Assembly: GCA_037952775.1 (NCBI GenBank)
Contig: JBANAY010000003.1
Coordinates: forward strand, 13,826,001 to 13,890,000
Source: Clonostachys chloroleuca
Taxonomy: Eukaryota > Ascomycota > Sordariomycetes > Hypocreales > Bionectriaceae
Direction of reading: 5' to 3'
DNA: 64,000 nucleotides
Shown in pieces: positions 1-10,698 of this stretch. The stretch's first letter is position 1. Each line of letters starts with the position of its first letter. The notes beneath the pieces are model-generated. The model was not told the origin of the DNA. It searched no databases and worked only from the letters and a program-made list of their open reading frames with translations. Position numbers and translations under genes: made by a program.

Positions 1-203
1 AAAACTTAGCAAAGGTTAAATATACTCACGACCGGCTTGTGTCCCGTTAGAAATGAGCGAGCAAAATACAAAACTTAGGTCAGGCTGCGTGGGCTGCGAT
101 GAGGTACTTCTCTAAGGCAAAGAACGAACGCTATCCCAAATGGATGGAGCCAGTATTCAAGCAATGACTTGAAGTACACGGAAGACTTGAACAGGGGTTT
201 AAC

Positions 204-590
204 TTGGCCATCGCAAATGCGGACATTTCTGAAGCCATGGAAACAGAAGCAAATCGACGAAGAGTTCCCAAGGCTGACATTGAAAGAGAATGGGCCAATT
301 ACCAGAAGGTCATGATAGACAAGCATCTGAGAGAGGAGAATGAGTATGAACAGTCGGAAGTGGAGGTGATTGTGCATGATGAACCAACAGAAGGAGAACA
401 GCGAGGGATTGAGATTCAAGTCGATCAAGCGATAGCAACTGGGGTCGAGGTGGGAACGGGAACTGATCCCATTGATCACGCCGATGCGTCGACTAGGACT
501 GATCAGATTACTCGAAGAAACGTCATAACCCAAACAGAAGTGGTAAATGCTAGCACTGTGCGGCAGCCGAGGTTCAACTGCTCGATTTAG
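204..590 (+). pseudogene. Unidentified hydrophilic open frame, probably a gene fragment
   Basis: The frame is open for 128 codons; the first ATG is at 237. I do not recognise the family. The product is strongly acidic and charged, with a basic stretch near the start (ANRRRVPKADIER) and Thr/Asp-rich repeats of the type TGTDP/STRTDQ toward the end. Just upstream (about 99-165) another reading with a stop (MRYFSKAKNERYPKW...) seems to belong to the same former protein, which suggests this is the 3' remnant of a longer gene. No signal peptide or membrane segment is visible. It could be a TE-derived tail; function unknown. Confidence 0.25.
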
Positions 591-1035
591 TCTTTTGGAG
601 GGTTTCAGCTTATGTACATGTGAACGCTGTGCTCAGCGTATGTATTTACTCTACGGATGAATGATTATATATTATAAATCAAATATTCATTCATTATAGT
701 GATACTTCCAATCTATATGCAGACGAGCGAAGGAAATGGAATATTACATTGAAAGTAGAGAGACTCCGAGAGTGTGAATGCCGTAGGGTATGAAGGGCCA
801 GCGTCCGGATAGGATATTTGACATCAACAATGCAACTCCCTTGTGTAAATCAGCCTAGGCACAGTCATCCCGGTGGACGCTAGGCATATTTAGTTATTGT
901 TGCTTGCAGATCTTACAAAGGTTCAAGCCACATCTGACTTGATCATTGAAATATTGACGTTCTGCCGTATCTCACCTCTGTCCCAATCATGTACCTGTAT
1001 GCTAAGACAGACTTCTACTACGTGTATTGAGAACG

Positions 1036-1263
1036 ATGACGCCTTCATCTTCTGGTTTCAAATCTTTATTCCAGGAGATTGCCGGCAATACGAACTCACT
1101 AGGGGTATTGGAATATGGGCCACTGAGATCCAATCAGCATGAGATGCGCATCCTCAAAGGGAAGCCTGGAAAATTCAGCCCCCGAGTACAATTCAGGCTC
1201 TCCAACGCTCGTCTCGACGACGAGTTCTCCTACGAGGCGTTTTCGTATTGTTGGGCCAAGTAA
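1036..1263 (+). pseudogene. HET-domain N-terminal fragment
   Basis: Starting at the ATG at 1036 the frame gives about 75 residues ending in YEAFSYCWAK. This matches the first block of the fungal heterokaryon-incompatibility (HET) domain, whose hallmark is Y-E-A-L-S-Y-x-W-G after a short 'LEYGPL...MRILKGKPG' lead-in. The family triggers programmed cell death on non-self recognition. The rest of the domain (normally 150 or more residues, with the IWIDAICINQ block) is absent downstream, where the DNA turns AT-rich. A splice donor could lie at GTAACT (1260), but I find no continuation. Called a truncated relic. Confidence 0.5.
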
Positions 1264-1671
1264 CTATGACTGACTATTATATATAGCTTCATAACCCGTT
1301 TGGACGAATATTCTGAAAACACACCTTTAGCGAAAGTAAGATTTCATGTCCTATCATGTACTCAATTCTAGAAAGCGGAGGAATCAGATCGTATCGATAT
1401 TATAGCTATTTGTTAACCTTTAGTATTACAGTATATAGGGGTATGGGGTATTGCATTTTCACCACATATATTGGCAGTAAGGAATACTCTACCTTTCTGG
1501 TTAAGTCCTTCCAGACCAATCCACGAAGTTCAATGCCATTAATTATAAGATACGAATAATAGGATTAAATATTAATGACCAAGAGTGAATATTCGTCAAA
1601 CTCATGCATAACCCACAATCTGTTCACAATAAATTCCATGTACATCATATTACTTTTGAACAACTCATTCT

Positions 1672-2175
1672 TCAAGCGTTGCAAGTTCCACTAAAACTAA
1701 CGTAAGAACAGCTGAAGCCTACAAAGGTCACAGCGTATGAGTAATTATCGACGATAGTGCCGCCCAAGAGCTGTTTCGACCAGTTTTTGTTTGGGCATGT
1801 AGCCTGGTTTTCGAATTGTGTTGCAGTTGGCGCAGGACCCGTTGTGATCTCGGGAATTGTCAGGCAACCGTTCTTGGCCCTGATATTATTGACAGGTTTG
1901 GAGATGTTAATATCTTGCGACTTCACGTCGACAATCTGGCCACCTTTGTTCCGACACTGCACGGTGGCAGAGTAGGCACTATTGGCATCCACATTGGCGT
2001 TGGTGTTGCCGACTCCGCAGACCTGGAAGCTACTGCAGGTGATGCTGCCATCGGTATTGCAGTGGCATTCTTGAGTGCCTGATTGGACATGTGCACCAGA
2101 TGGAGCACACGAGCCCTGGGCGGCGACGAGGCCCAGCATAGACATGCCAGTCACCGCAATAGGTATGACGCGCAT
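1672..2175 (-). CDS. Secreted cysteine-rich protein, 167 aa
   Basis: An intact single-exon gene with ATG at 2175. The N-terminus (MRVIPIAVTGMSMLGLVAAQ) is a clear signal peptide with likely cleavage after AAQ or just before it. The mature part has 10 cysteines: a Cys-rich head (SC...ECHC...TC...VC) followed by a segment like NTNANVDANSAYSATVQC and a tail with ATCPNKNW and a final pair. The tail resembles a family of small secreted proteins widespread in Pezizomycotina (conserved 'CPNxNW' motif) with no known biochemical role. A cell-wall or effector role is inference only. An A-rich tract lies just upstream at 2213-2231. Confidence 0.75.
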   Translation of the reverse strand: MRVIPIAVTGMSMLGLVAAQGSCAPSGAHVQSGTQECHCNTDGSITCSSFQVCGVGNTNANVDANSAYSATVQCRNKGGQIVDVKSQDINISKPVNNIRAKNGCLTIPEITTGPAPTATQFENQATCPNKNWSKQLLGGTIVDNYSYAVTFVGFSCSYVSFSGTCNA

Positions 2176-3049
2176 TGTGGTATATTTGGCGAGAGGAATT
2201 GGGGTTATTTTTGAAAAAAAATAAAAAAAAAAGCCTTAGAAGCAAGAGGCAGTTCGGTAAGAGAACCAGGATGTTGTTTAGAATTGAGAAAAATTATAGA
2301 GATAGATCAGGTTGAATAGGGGGGAGTGTCTCTTTTATACTTATTTTAAGTAGTGTAGCACCTTGCTCGTGATTCAGCTTAACTAGATACCTATGTCTCA
2401 TCACGATCATTGGTAAACTTTTCATTGCTGTCTGCCAATTGCATCAAGAATCTTAGATGAGGCGTCTACGTCAAGTTCTTCGCGCCACTGTCGCCGTATG
2501 TCATTGAACGATATGGGTCGAGACTAGGCTTTAAGTTCAACCTTCCCCTCCTCCCCCAGGTGCTATAAAGAGTAAAGCCTTAATGAACGCCGCGAGTGGA
2601 GAAGGTGGACCTTGGGTAGGTATGGTAAAATAAACCTGTTTGAAGTATTACAGTTTCACCAAATAAAGGTGACATATACACATTAACGCCATCCGCAGGG
2701 TGCTCTCACTCTTGTACAACTCGCAATAATAATATCACGCAAACTGGCAGTCCAGTGTGGGGTAGTGCTGCAAAAAAGGCATATTAGCGGCCTTAGGGCG
2801 CCAGTTTTACATAGACAAACTCATTCTGCAGGGGCCGTCGAGCAGCAAACATGTATGGCTCAGGCATGTTGTCAGGCCCCCGTTGTGAAAGACAAACTTG
2901 ATGGCTCATGGCACAGTATGCCACTTATTATGTCACTGACAAGTGAAGGCGGCAACAAGGGTAGTTACGACAGGTTAATCAATCAACATACTTGTACTAG
3001 GTACGAAGTTTGAAGCAGCTCTCTTTCGTTTCGCTCTCTATAATGTACA
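2176..3049. other. Intergenic, no convincing gene
   Basis: This holds the promoter of the upstream secreted-protein gene (reading leftward) and AT-rich DNA. Short open frames exist at 2765-3013 but lack any recognisable feature. Confidence 0.4.
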
Positions 3050-3601
3050 TTATGGTCTTCCTCGCTTCCTACTAGCACTACCACGGGTGGTGTATGAGGT
3101 TTCTTGAACATCGTCCATCTGCTGCTTATTCCAGCGCTGTAATCGAACCTCCAACTTGCCAATACCATGCACAACCTCGTCAACATGGTTGCGGTCCCTC
3201 CAAGGCTCATCAATCTGTTCGACCTTACCTCTATGCTGCCCCTGCGTTCTCGATGCAGTCGGCTTAATGCCCTCCTCTAGGTCGCCATGATCACTATGTA
3301 CGGAATTTGTTAGTGTTTGCGGAAATAAAAGAGAACATTTTACAGAACGTGCCTCCGGACGCGTAAAGCATATTTCTGGTTTGCTTCCATACTCAGTACG
3401 ATGACAAGTGAATTGCTGATCAAACTCGCCAGAAGTACCGCGACTTAAGCTCTGTTGATATGAAATACCAGAAGTGCGTCGAGGAGTGGGAGTGCTTGTG
3501 ATTACGGGCGAAACTAGGTGCTGTAGGGAAGTTTTTATGCATGTGTCGAGACCACGTGAAGAACACCGGCCGCCACTCAACCTCGTATTCGGCGTCCACA
3601 C
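3050..3601 (-). pseudogene. Broken paralogue of the gene at 46766-47698
   Basis: The C-terminal half of this 183-codon frame (VEQIDEPWRDRNHVDEVV, then GIGKLEVRLQRWNKQQ and DVQET) lines up with the C-terminus of the 310-codon frame at 46766-47698 (CEQINELWRDRNYIEKVV, VGKLGDQLQGWNKHQ, AVQET). The nucleotide sequences also align over about 180 bp. The N-terminal half has no counterpart and reads like noise, so only the 3' part (roughly 3080-3290) is likely authentic. The protein family is unknown to me. A GCGCCAC-rich repeat lies 40 bp upstream and has a relative near 48.1-48.35 kb. Confidence 0.5.
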
Positions 3602-3639
3602 CAGACTTGATACGGACTTGTCACCGCCTGGGATAGTAC

Positions 3640-3775
3640 ACTAAGTGCCTTGAGGAACGAAAGGCTCTTCTTTCCGCCCCCTCGAAAAGCAACACCTGAA
3701 ACGCCACCTTCGCCACAAGATCTGCGCCACCTCGTGCGCCACCTCGTGCGCCACCTCGTGTGCCACCTTGTTAAG
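3640..3775 (+). repeat. Dispersed repeat, copy A, with GCGCCAC tandem motif
   Basis: This contains three 13-bp units of GCGCCACCTCGTG type, plus a segment (GAGGAACGAAA ... CCTCGAAAAGCAACACCT) that recurs in reverse complement at about 48105-48350. Both copies sit upstream of the two related genes 3050-3601 and 46766-47698. Confidence 0.6.
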
Positions 3776-4030
3776 CTATATCCGAACAGCTTGTTGCTCA
3801 GACTACATATGGAAACTTGAAAATCTCATCAACCTTAACTAAAGTAAGTATAACACTCCCTCGATTCCCTTAACTGCAATATAAAGCCGGCCAATCATCT
3901 TATATATCCCCGCCCCCTTCCCGCTCCCCCCCTTTTTTTTTTTTTTTTTGGTTTATAGTTCTAGGATTCTTGGGCATCCTGTACCTTCCATGAGCTCACT
4001 CTCTTCCTAGACGGCCTGTCTCTAACGGAG
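3776..4030. other. Intergenic with 17-T tract
   Basis: No gene is seen. A C-rich run is followed by poly-T at 3933-3949. Confidence 0.4.
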
Positions 4031-4694
4031 CTAGTGGCTCGCTTTAGGTTGTTTCTGCTTTGTGCTAATGCTATATTCTCCTCGGGCCCTGTTAATATCT
4101 TGACCGATAGCTCTGCGGCTGTTAGTGAGACTAAGTTCTATGGTATGAGATATTCCTCGTTGAGAATACCTACCTGTGCACCCACCTAGTGTGTTATCCG
4201 ATGTGACTGATGTGGAACCTAATAGATCCGCAGTTAGTCGATTTATTTCTTTCCTAGTGCTCTCGGAGATACGAACCAGTCGACTCCTGTCGAGACCCAA
4301 AGAGCCGTCTCGTCACTGCTGAGGATTCTGCCGCCTCTGTCGTCTTTTCCATTGACTTCTCCTTCCCCTTCTGTGTTCTCAAAGACGGGCCCACCGGGCT
4401 ACTGCTGAAGGGGTTTCGGCCCCTGCCCGGCTCTTGCCTTGGCTTCTGGGGTGAAAGACCGTTGCCACTACTGCCGCTGCCGTCGAATGTTGCCCTTGAA
4501 GTAAATCCGAACTCGCCAACGAGCACGACCAGTATGTCCTGTCCGGGCTCGGGTTCCTTCTCTAATACCGCGGCATTCAGCACACCGACAATGCTTCCCC
4601 TCCCGTACATCCATTTTCTTAACACGAAACCACCCTCGGCCGACTTTTTCATCCAGCCGATCCGACTCTTCCATGGTTGTTGATCATGCGGCAT
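4031..4694 (-). CDS. Hypothetical protein, possibly frameshifted at the C-terminus
   Basis: From the ATG at 4694 an open frame of 146 codons runs to 4254. It begins MPHDQQPWKSRIGWMKK, has a hydrophobic strand-like piece (ILVVLVGEFGF) and then a low-complexity Gly/Ser/Pro/Lys-rich tail. An overlapping second frame (4031-4300; SRLVRISESTRKEINRL) looks equally protein-like and could be the true C-terminus if there is a one-base frameshift or an unseen intron near 4290. I recognise no family in either part and there is no signal peptide. Reality as a gene is uncertain. Confidence 0.3.
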
Positions 4695-5244
4695 GTACGC
4701 CAATATGTGGAATGCCTGGCCACCTTTGAAAGGCAGTTCATTTTCACGTCTCTATGGTCCCTCTGATGGCATTTACGCTGGTGAAATTCACGACAAATAC
4801 TGCATTGCACTTGAATGGGATGGCTGGAGCCCCTCTGAATATCGGGATATGTTCGTTGGGATGCCTTGTCGTATAAGCTAAGATAGCTAAAGCTAACTAC
4901 GTAACTAGGTTACAGAGGCATACTGTTACTACTTTGCTTTAGTATAGGCCAGGAGGTACATAATAGAATATATTCTATTATTTTGAAATCTCTTGTCTAT
5001 ATATCATTTATGGCATCGATATTGGCTTGAAATGCTTTGCTAAGATCCCCCCTTTCCACCATTTATGAGATCCCCCCTTCAACTAGCAACCATCGTTGGC
5101 CTAGACATTTTGGCAATGCGGACAGAGGTCGAATACTTATACATCCGGGGTCTCCTGGAAATAACCGGAAGTTAGCTAATTGGAACGTTAGAACTATATG
5201 TTTGTAGAGGGTGGATTACCTATACATGCAGTATAGCATTCTGA

Positions 5245-5415
5245 TTAAGCACAAATATAGTTGAACCAGCATTTCTTGCCTTTTGGGCACTTTCCAGTAA
5301 AGCAGTAATCATAACGGGTTTCGAGAAGCCCTGAAACATCTTCATTAAGTTGAGTGGGTGGAGCGGCCAAAGCAAGGCTTGCAAAGAGAGCAATGAGAAT
5401 AGTAGAAACCTGCAT
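5245..5415 (-). CDS. Very small secreted peptide with four cysteines (56 aa)
   Basis: The ATG at 5415 is preferred over an upstream in-frame one (5499) because it places a textbook signal peptide at the N-terminus (MQVSTILIALFASLALA, cleavage before APP). After a short acidic pro-like stretch (TQLNEDVSGLLETR) the C-terminal 20 residues hold all four Cys in the order C-x4-C-x5-C-x5-C (YDYCFTGKCPKGKKC...ICA), basic in the middle. The size and layout suggest a two-disulphide mini-peptide (effector or defensin-like), but no family is recognised. There is no intron. The surroundings are gene-poor for over 1 kb on the right. Confidence 0.55.
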   Translation of the reverse strand: MQVSTILIALFASLALAAPPTQLNEDVSGLLETRYDYCFTGKCPKGKKCWFNYICA

Positions 5416-6767
5416 CTTGAGTACTGGTTTTTGACTTAATAGGAGCGAGTTTGATGTAGGCAAGGTAGTTGAAGTAGTTGGAATAGGTTGCATTGGCAAA
5501 GCTGACTACCCGGCGGAGGAAGAGCTCACATCACAGCATATTTATATCCAGCTAGCTATCAAATATTTCAGCACCTCGTATTTATTCTTAGCTAACATAT
5601 ACTTAACCATCTAAGTGTTTTGATACCACCTTCCAAAGGTGTATAACTAGTTTTCGAAAGTACTTCCTTATGGCCTGATATCCTTAAAAATTTAGGCCTC
5701 GGCCATTAACACTTAGGGTATAGTCGCATTAACTGATCCAATTCTCTAAAATAAAGTCTAGGGTCACCTTAGGCTCCCACTGTTTTCCCAGTTACCACTA
5801 AATTAGGAAAACCCCGAATTCTACTGTGCCGTCTCTTCAGCCTTGAGGTTTAATTTAACAGGCCATTAGGGCCCAAAATGTTGAAGCTATTGGGGCGGCC
5901 TTTGATTCCCTCGTGTATGAGGTTTGGATCTTTTGCTAAGAGACCTGCCATTCCTGATTTACTTGTACGATTGCTACTCCAATGAGAATGAAAATGAGAA
6001 AGAGCAAATACTCCGTCCGTGATATTGAACTCTACGATATGGATATCTACAAATCCTCCTATTTACACGAGGGTGACAGGATCAGGGTATTACCAGGCTG
6101 ATAGTTGGAAGTGATTATTTCTTCGAATATGCCTGTTGGAATATTTAATACATGGACAATGTAAAACTTACTTTTGAAGGTTATGGCAATGCATAATGTT
6201 CAAAAATCCTCACCTCATATCTCTTGAGAGGAGAATTTCTGCTAATCTGGGTATTACTAGAGACATAGACAATTACTTATTGCTATTCTATGTGACGTGA
6301 CATTATGCACCTTACACAGTAATATTCCTCCTACCAGGGTTCTGGGCTACAGTAGAATTAAATAGCTCAAAACTGAAGGAGGCGCAGGGAGGGCTTGGCA
6401 AGAAGTCGCATGAATGCACGTATGTGGGCAACTAGCCCATTGAATCCACTCTCTTCCTTTCAATGTCAACCCAACTGGCCTAGCCTTTTCTCACACTGAT
6501 GCGCCTGGTGTTGTTATTTCCCTCCCAGATCAAATAATATTAAGGGTGAATAGCTCCAAAGACTAGGGAGGAGCTACCACTGCAGCGATACAATCCAGTA
6601 TAAACATCATCTCCCGTACTCTCACTTCCACAATTTATATGATCTCTACAGATAAATCGATTCTTGTCACGGTAAATGCGGTTTATGACAATACGTATTT
6701 AATGGAGGGCGTACTGGTGATGCGCAATTCAGGTTCACCTTCTGCCAGGTTGTCATCTCTGAAACTT
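5416..6767. other. Gene-poor AT-rich stretch
   Basis: No coding region could be supported. It contains the promoter of the leftward 56-aa peptide gene and AT-rich DNA consistent with decayed repeats. Confidence 0.4.
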
Positions 6768-7329
6768 CCAGGTCTACTACGCGCAGGGCCGATACAATGA
6801 GGCGGAGCCGTTAACGGTTCAAGCTCTAGACCTCCGGCGAGAGGTGCTTGGGGAGAAACACCCTGACACGATCACGACCATGGCGCACCCTGCGGCGACG
6901 TACCATACGCAGGGCCGATATAATGAGGCGGCGATGTTGAAGATTCAAGCACAAGATCTCCAACGAGAGGTACTTAGAGAGAAATACCCTGATACGATCA
7001 CGAGCATGGCTAACCTCGCTACGACGTACCACGCACTGGGCCGATATAATAAAGCTGAAGTGCTTTACAACACCTCCCTAGACCATCGCTGGCATATCCT
7101 TGGAGAAATTAGCCCCGATACAATACAAAGTATCAAGTCACAGGAGCTGTTACAACAAATGTGCTCTTTTCAAAACACAGGCCAGCTCTCGGCTTATACA
7201 TTCGGACGAGCAGAAGACATATCACAGGTTTTTACAGCAATTTATACATACAAAGGTTCGTCATTTTCGCAATTGGCGATCTCGCGGAACCAGTCAGCCT
7301 GGTTTATCTCTGTGATTCTACGTATATAG
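6768..7329 (+). pseudogene. TPR (kinesin-light-chain-type) fragment of an NLR-like protein
   Basis: Two and a half tetratricopeptide units of the type AxxYxxQGRYNEAExL...ALxLRREVLGEKHPDT are read from about 6768 onward (repeats near 6768-6885, 6886-7011 and 7012-7140). This repeat type forms the C-terminal sensor of fungal NB-ARC/PNP-TPR proteins involved in non-self recognition. No start codon, nucleotide-binding domain or upstream exons are present. After about 7150 the sequence (QELLQQM) loses repeat character and runs to a stop. I call it a truncated relic. A degenerate unit of the same repeat is near 46340-46440. Confidence 0.6.
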
Positions 7330-8838
7330 GGTTCAGTTTTCAGTATAATGCTATATTAGGTACTATATTCTTATACAATCTGATGATTTTTTGTGCAATA
7401 TATGTATACATCATAGTTTCGTGAATGTATACTTTAGTCAGAAATGGGCTTCAAATAATAATGGAGAATTCTTTGATTCTTTGAAGTACCCTGGGCCGGT
7501 TGTATGTAGTGCTGATTATTGATGCTGGCATGGCAAGGCACCTTTTTGGTATTATCATTGGAAGATAACAAGAGTTCAATTCGCACTATCTACACACTGC
7601 ACAGATTATGTTCGCCACAGTTAATCCAGGTTTGGGCCAATTTTGGCGAAATTCCATTGACAGATGCGTGTTAGCCGAAGCGCATACTAATTTGGAAAAG
7701 CGTATTTTCGGTACGTACCTCAAGAGCTTGATTATAGAGGACCCGAAGATCATCCGAAGTCACTCGGCGCACTATCTTAGTGTGGATATCATGCCTACCC
7801 TGCGACGACCGGACTAGTCATTGGGTGACGGTAAGGAATATTCTAAAGGTCGCTCCGCTGATGTAATATATAATGATGTGGATATTATAAAATATTGGTA
7901 TTATACGGTACTCTACTTATTTGTAAATAATATATTGAAAGAGGAAGGTGAGGAATGATCTAGTATTGAGTTTGCACTTAGGGGTTACGCTGACAATGCG
8001 ATATAGACCTTATTATAGGCGGAACTTGCAAATTATTGGGAAAAGCATAACCTGGTTTTTTTTGGCGGATATTAAAGACCTAAAACCCAGTCCAGCATTT
8101 GGGGAGCAGCCGCGTTGCCCCATTGCCGCGACGGATGCTCGGTCTGCGGGTGCAACTTGATAAAAGCTGCCCACTTCCCTTGCCTTATCTTTTGAGACCT
8201 CGCCTGAAAATGTTTTTCGGATGTATTACTCTATCGGTAGTATAAGCACCGAGCAGAGTTACTTGGATAGAATCTGCTTCGTCTCGGTTCGGTGATGCCA
8301 GGGTTCCAAAGTCCCTCGTAGACCACTGAAATAGAAATATCCTTTGGACTTTGGTTTTCTTCCAATCAAGGCTTTTTTTCAAAAGGGAAGGTGGTTTTTG
8401 TAATACAATCTCCTGTCACAAACCCTTAGTCGCCACAGTACCTGAGGAAAAAGTGGTCTGCTGAAGTCTTCCAGATAGGAAATAGCCGGTAGAATATCAT
8501 ATGAAACTTTAATAATAAAAGCGCTTTGCTATCCAAGTCTTCCCTGGCCATTAATTTAACTCTCTTGGGATATTTACGAGATAGCTTCACGCTGCTAGCT
8601 CTCTTTCCTCCTGGGGAAACGGGCCTAGATGAATCACAATGGCCCAAGTATAAGTAGCATCATTTTTCCCTCTATTCTTTGATCAGGAGAAGATTTAGAC
8701 ACAGAAGCCTTAGTCAACTCTACTCTCTAAGACTTGGAGAAGAAAGCTTTTAGCAGACTCTTTGAAAACTCCAATAAAGCTATCTTTCAACATCTATTCT
8801 TTCCGGACCTTTACCCCCCAAAGAACCATCACCCCAAA
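7330..8838. other. Intergenic, nothing convincing
   Basis: Small open frames at 7608-7817, 7948-8160 and 8426-8647 have no recognisable motif. The last several hundred bases form the promoter and leader of the next gene, with CT-rich sequence near 8711-8730. Confidence 0.4.
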
Positions 8839-9270
8839 ATGCAATTCTCCTTGATCCAAGCCATCGCGGCCTTTAGCCTCATCAGCACAGGCCTCAGTGC
8901 AAGCGTAGGCAGCCCCAATGGAGCTGCTGCCGCCGCCGCCAACATGCCTGTTGAAATGCGCGACCACGGCGCCGGTGGTCCAGACGATCAATCCCCCGAA
9001 CCAATTTCAGTCCGCGACCCCAACGAGGACGTCATTGAGGAATTTCAGCCCCTCTCCAAGCGGGCCTGCTGGTTCGGAAAGACCCCTGGCTGCAGCAAGA
9101 CGGGGTACTGCTACAAGAGGTGTGACTACAAAGGGGAACCGCAGCAGGGAAAGTGGTGCTGGACAACGACTGTTTTCAAGACCTGGAAGACGTGCAAGGT
9201 GGACTCGGATTGCTCCGTCTATGACTCTTGCAATTATTCCAACTGCAAGGACTGCGGCTGCAGCTGCTAG
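8839..9270 (+). CDS. KEX2-type secreted precursor with a 12-Cys mature protein
   Basis: The start at 8839 (context CAAAATG) is chosen over an in-frame start at 8734 because it exposes a signal peptide (MQFSLIQAIAAFSLISTGLSAS). Residues about 22-75 form a Cys-free, Ala/Gly/Asp-rich pro-region ending in the dibasic site LSKR (residues 72-75), a typical KEX2 cleavage point. The predicted mature part (76-143, 68 aa) has 12 cysteines with aromatic and basic residues (ACWFGK, GYCYKRC, KWCWTT) and a very Cys-dense end (NCKDCGCSC), so six disulphides are possible. No family is recognised. The architecture matches secreted fungal peptides such as antimicrobials or effectors; the role is inference. Single exon, 143 aa. 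Confidence 0.8.
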   Translation: MQFSLIQAIAAFSLISTGLSASVGSPNGAAAAAANMPVEMRDHGAGGPDDQSPEPISVRDPNEDVIEEFQPLSKRACWFGKTPGCSKTGYCYKRCDYKGEPQQGKWCWTTTVFKTWKTCKVDSDCSVYDSCNYSNCKDCGCSC

Positions 9271-10029
9271 AAGTCCCTGCCAACTTGAGGATTGTATCTG
9301 TGTGTGTGTGTATGTTCCCTTGGAGGATCATCCATCAAGCGCATTCCCTGGGATATATGCGTCCAGTAGATATTGTTCTGTATTTAAGCACACTCTTTGT
9401 TATTTTTGATAATGATTTGTGTTGGGCTCTGGATCTTTGTCTTGACCGTGATATAAACTAGCCATATATCGAAATCAACTGGCTCTCGGCCAGTTGAAAG
9501 CCGTGGATCGATGAACAAGGTCAGTTGTCTAGCAAACGATGTGCTTGCTGAATCTCACCGTGAAGTCTCTCGTATATCTGCTAATGTAGTTTTCTTTCTT
9601 GTTTGCCTTTCGGAACGAAGAGGAGAATTCCAGTCCAAGCTAATACTGTCGAAGAATCTTTCAAAGTTATCTTTCAGTAAGTGGGGCAATGTATCCGAAG
9701 GTGGTGTGACGGCGTGACCTTTTGTTGCACATTTGGATCGATTATGTATATCTTCAGCCTATAAAAGCGGAATCCGCCTCAAGTTCCTCTGGCCGATCTA
9801 AATCATGTGCAAATCGACAGCTCCCCAGTAAGTATGATGTCAATTCTAGTTCAAAGGGCGCCACAGTAATGAGCGATTGGTGTGTGGGAGATCATTCAGT
9901 GCACTCATTGTTGTCGGTTCCGATTTTTCTTGTCCTCTTTTGCCGTCCGTTTTAGGCAGCTCGGCTTGTTTTACCAGTGCAAATTAGCTGCCGACGCGGA
10001 TCCGGCTCGGAATCCAGGACCAGTCGGAC
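9271..10029. other. Intergenic
   Basis: 3' flank of the secreted-protein gene including a short (GT)n run near 9298-9312. No gene is recognised. Confidence 0.4.
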
Positions 10030-10440
10030 GTCGATCTCCTCAACACCCGCTGCTACTAGGAAGGTAGGCAAATTCCGTGGGAGACGGGCATCACAGTAGT
10101 GATGCCGCTGAACAGAAACCGGTGGAACCTGAACATGGAAGCAACCCTGGCCTTCCAACAACAACATAAAGCAACACTGCGCATCTTCATATCGGATTAC
10201 AAGTGGAAAGACGGTCAGCCAACGGAGGAGGAGGCACTCATGATCCTTAACCACGGCGACGACGGTGCAATCCCGGTGCCCGCCGTTTTCCTGTTCTTGC
10301 CGGGCATGCCGGTCGTTGTCAACAATAACACACACCAGGGCCTGAAGCTCGTCAACGGGGCCAGCTACACGACCGTGGACGCCATCGTAAATAAGGCGTT
10401 TCCGGTTACCAGCTGGTGTGTCGTTAGACATCCTCTTTAG
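10030..10440 (+). pseudogene. PIF1/Helitron-type helicase fragment
   Basis: The frame 10099-10440 contains LPGMPVVVNNNTHQGLKLVN followed by GASYTTVDAIV. This is the conserved C-terminal helicase block (PGMPVMLxxNxxxxxGLxNG) of PIF1-like helicases, which in fungi are often carried by Helitron transposons. The helicase core motifs (Walker A/B) and the Rep domain are absent. An upstream piece from about 10030 is also GC-rich relative to its AT-rich surroundings, which suggests an inserted or captured fragment. The frame stops shortly after AFPVTSW. Non-functional. Confidence 0.6.
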
Positions 10441-10698
10441 ACCCGATGCGGTGACAGCTTTGGCTTGATCTTGGCCAAAAGTTTCATTTTGTGTCATCTG
10501 CCCTGTCCTACGTACTGTTTCTGACCATTTATCCTTTGTAGATCGCAGTATCATGTTCTTCGAGTATGAGCCTCAAAGGGGTCGTCAAGTATATAATGGG
10601 CCGCTTGCACTCCCACACCTGCTTCACTTTCCAGCTCAACCAAATCATAAACTGTCTAGTCTACCATACATTTACTAGAACCACCAAATCTCCCCAAG

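Noticed and set aside
2765..3013. 82-codon rightward frame
   Set aside because: Low-information composition, no motif, and no partner exons.
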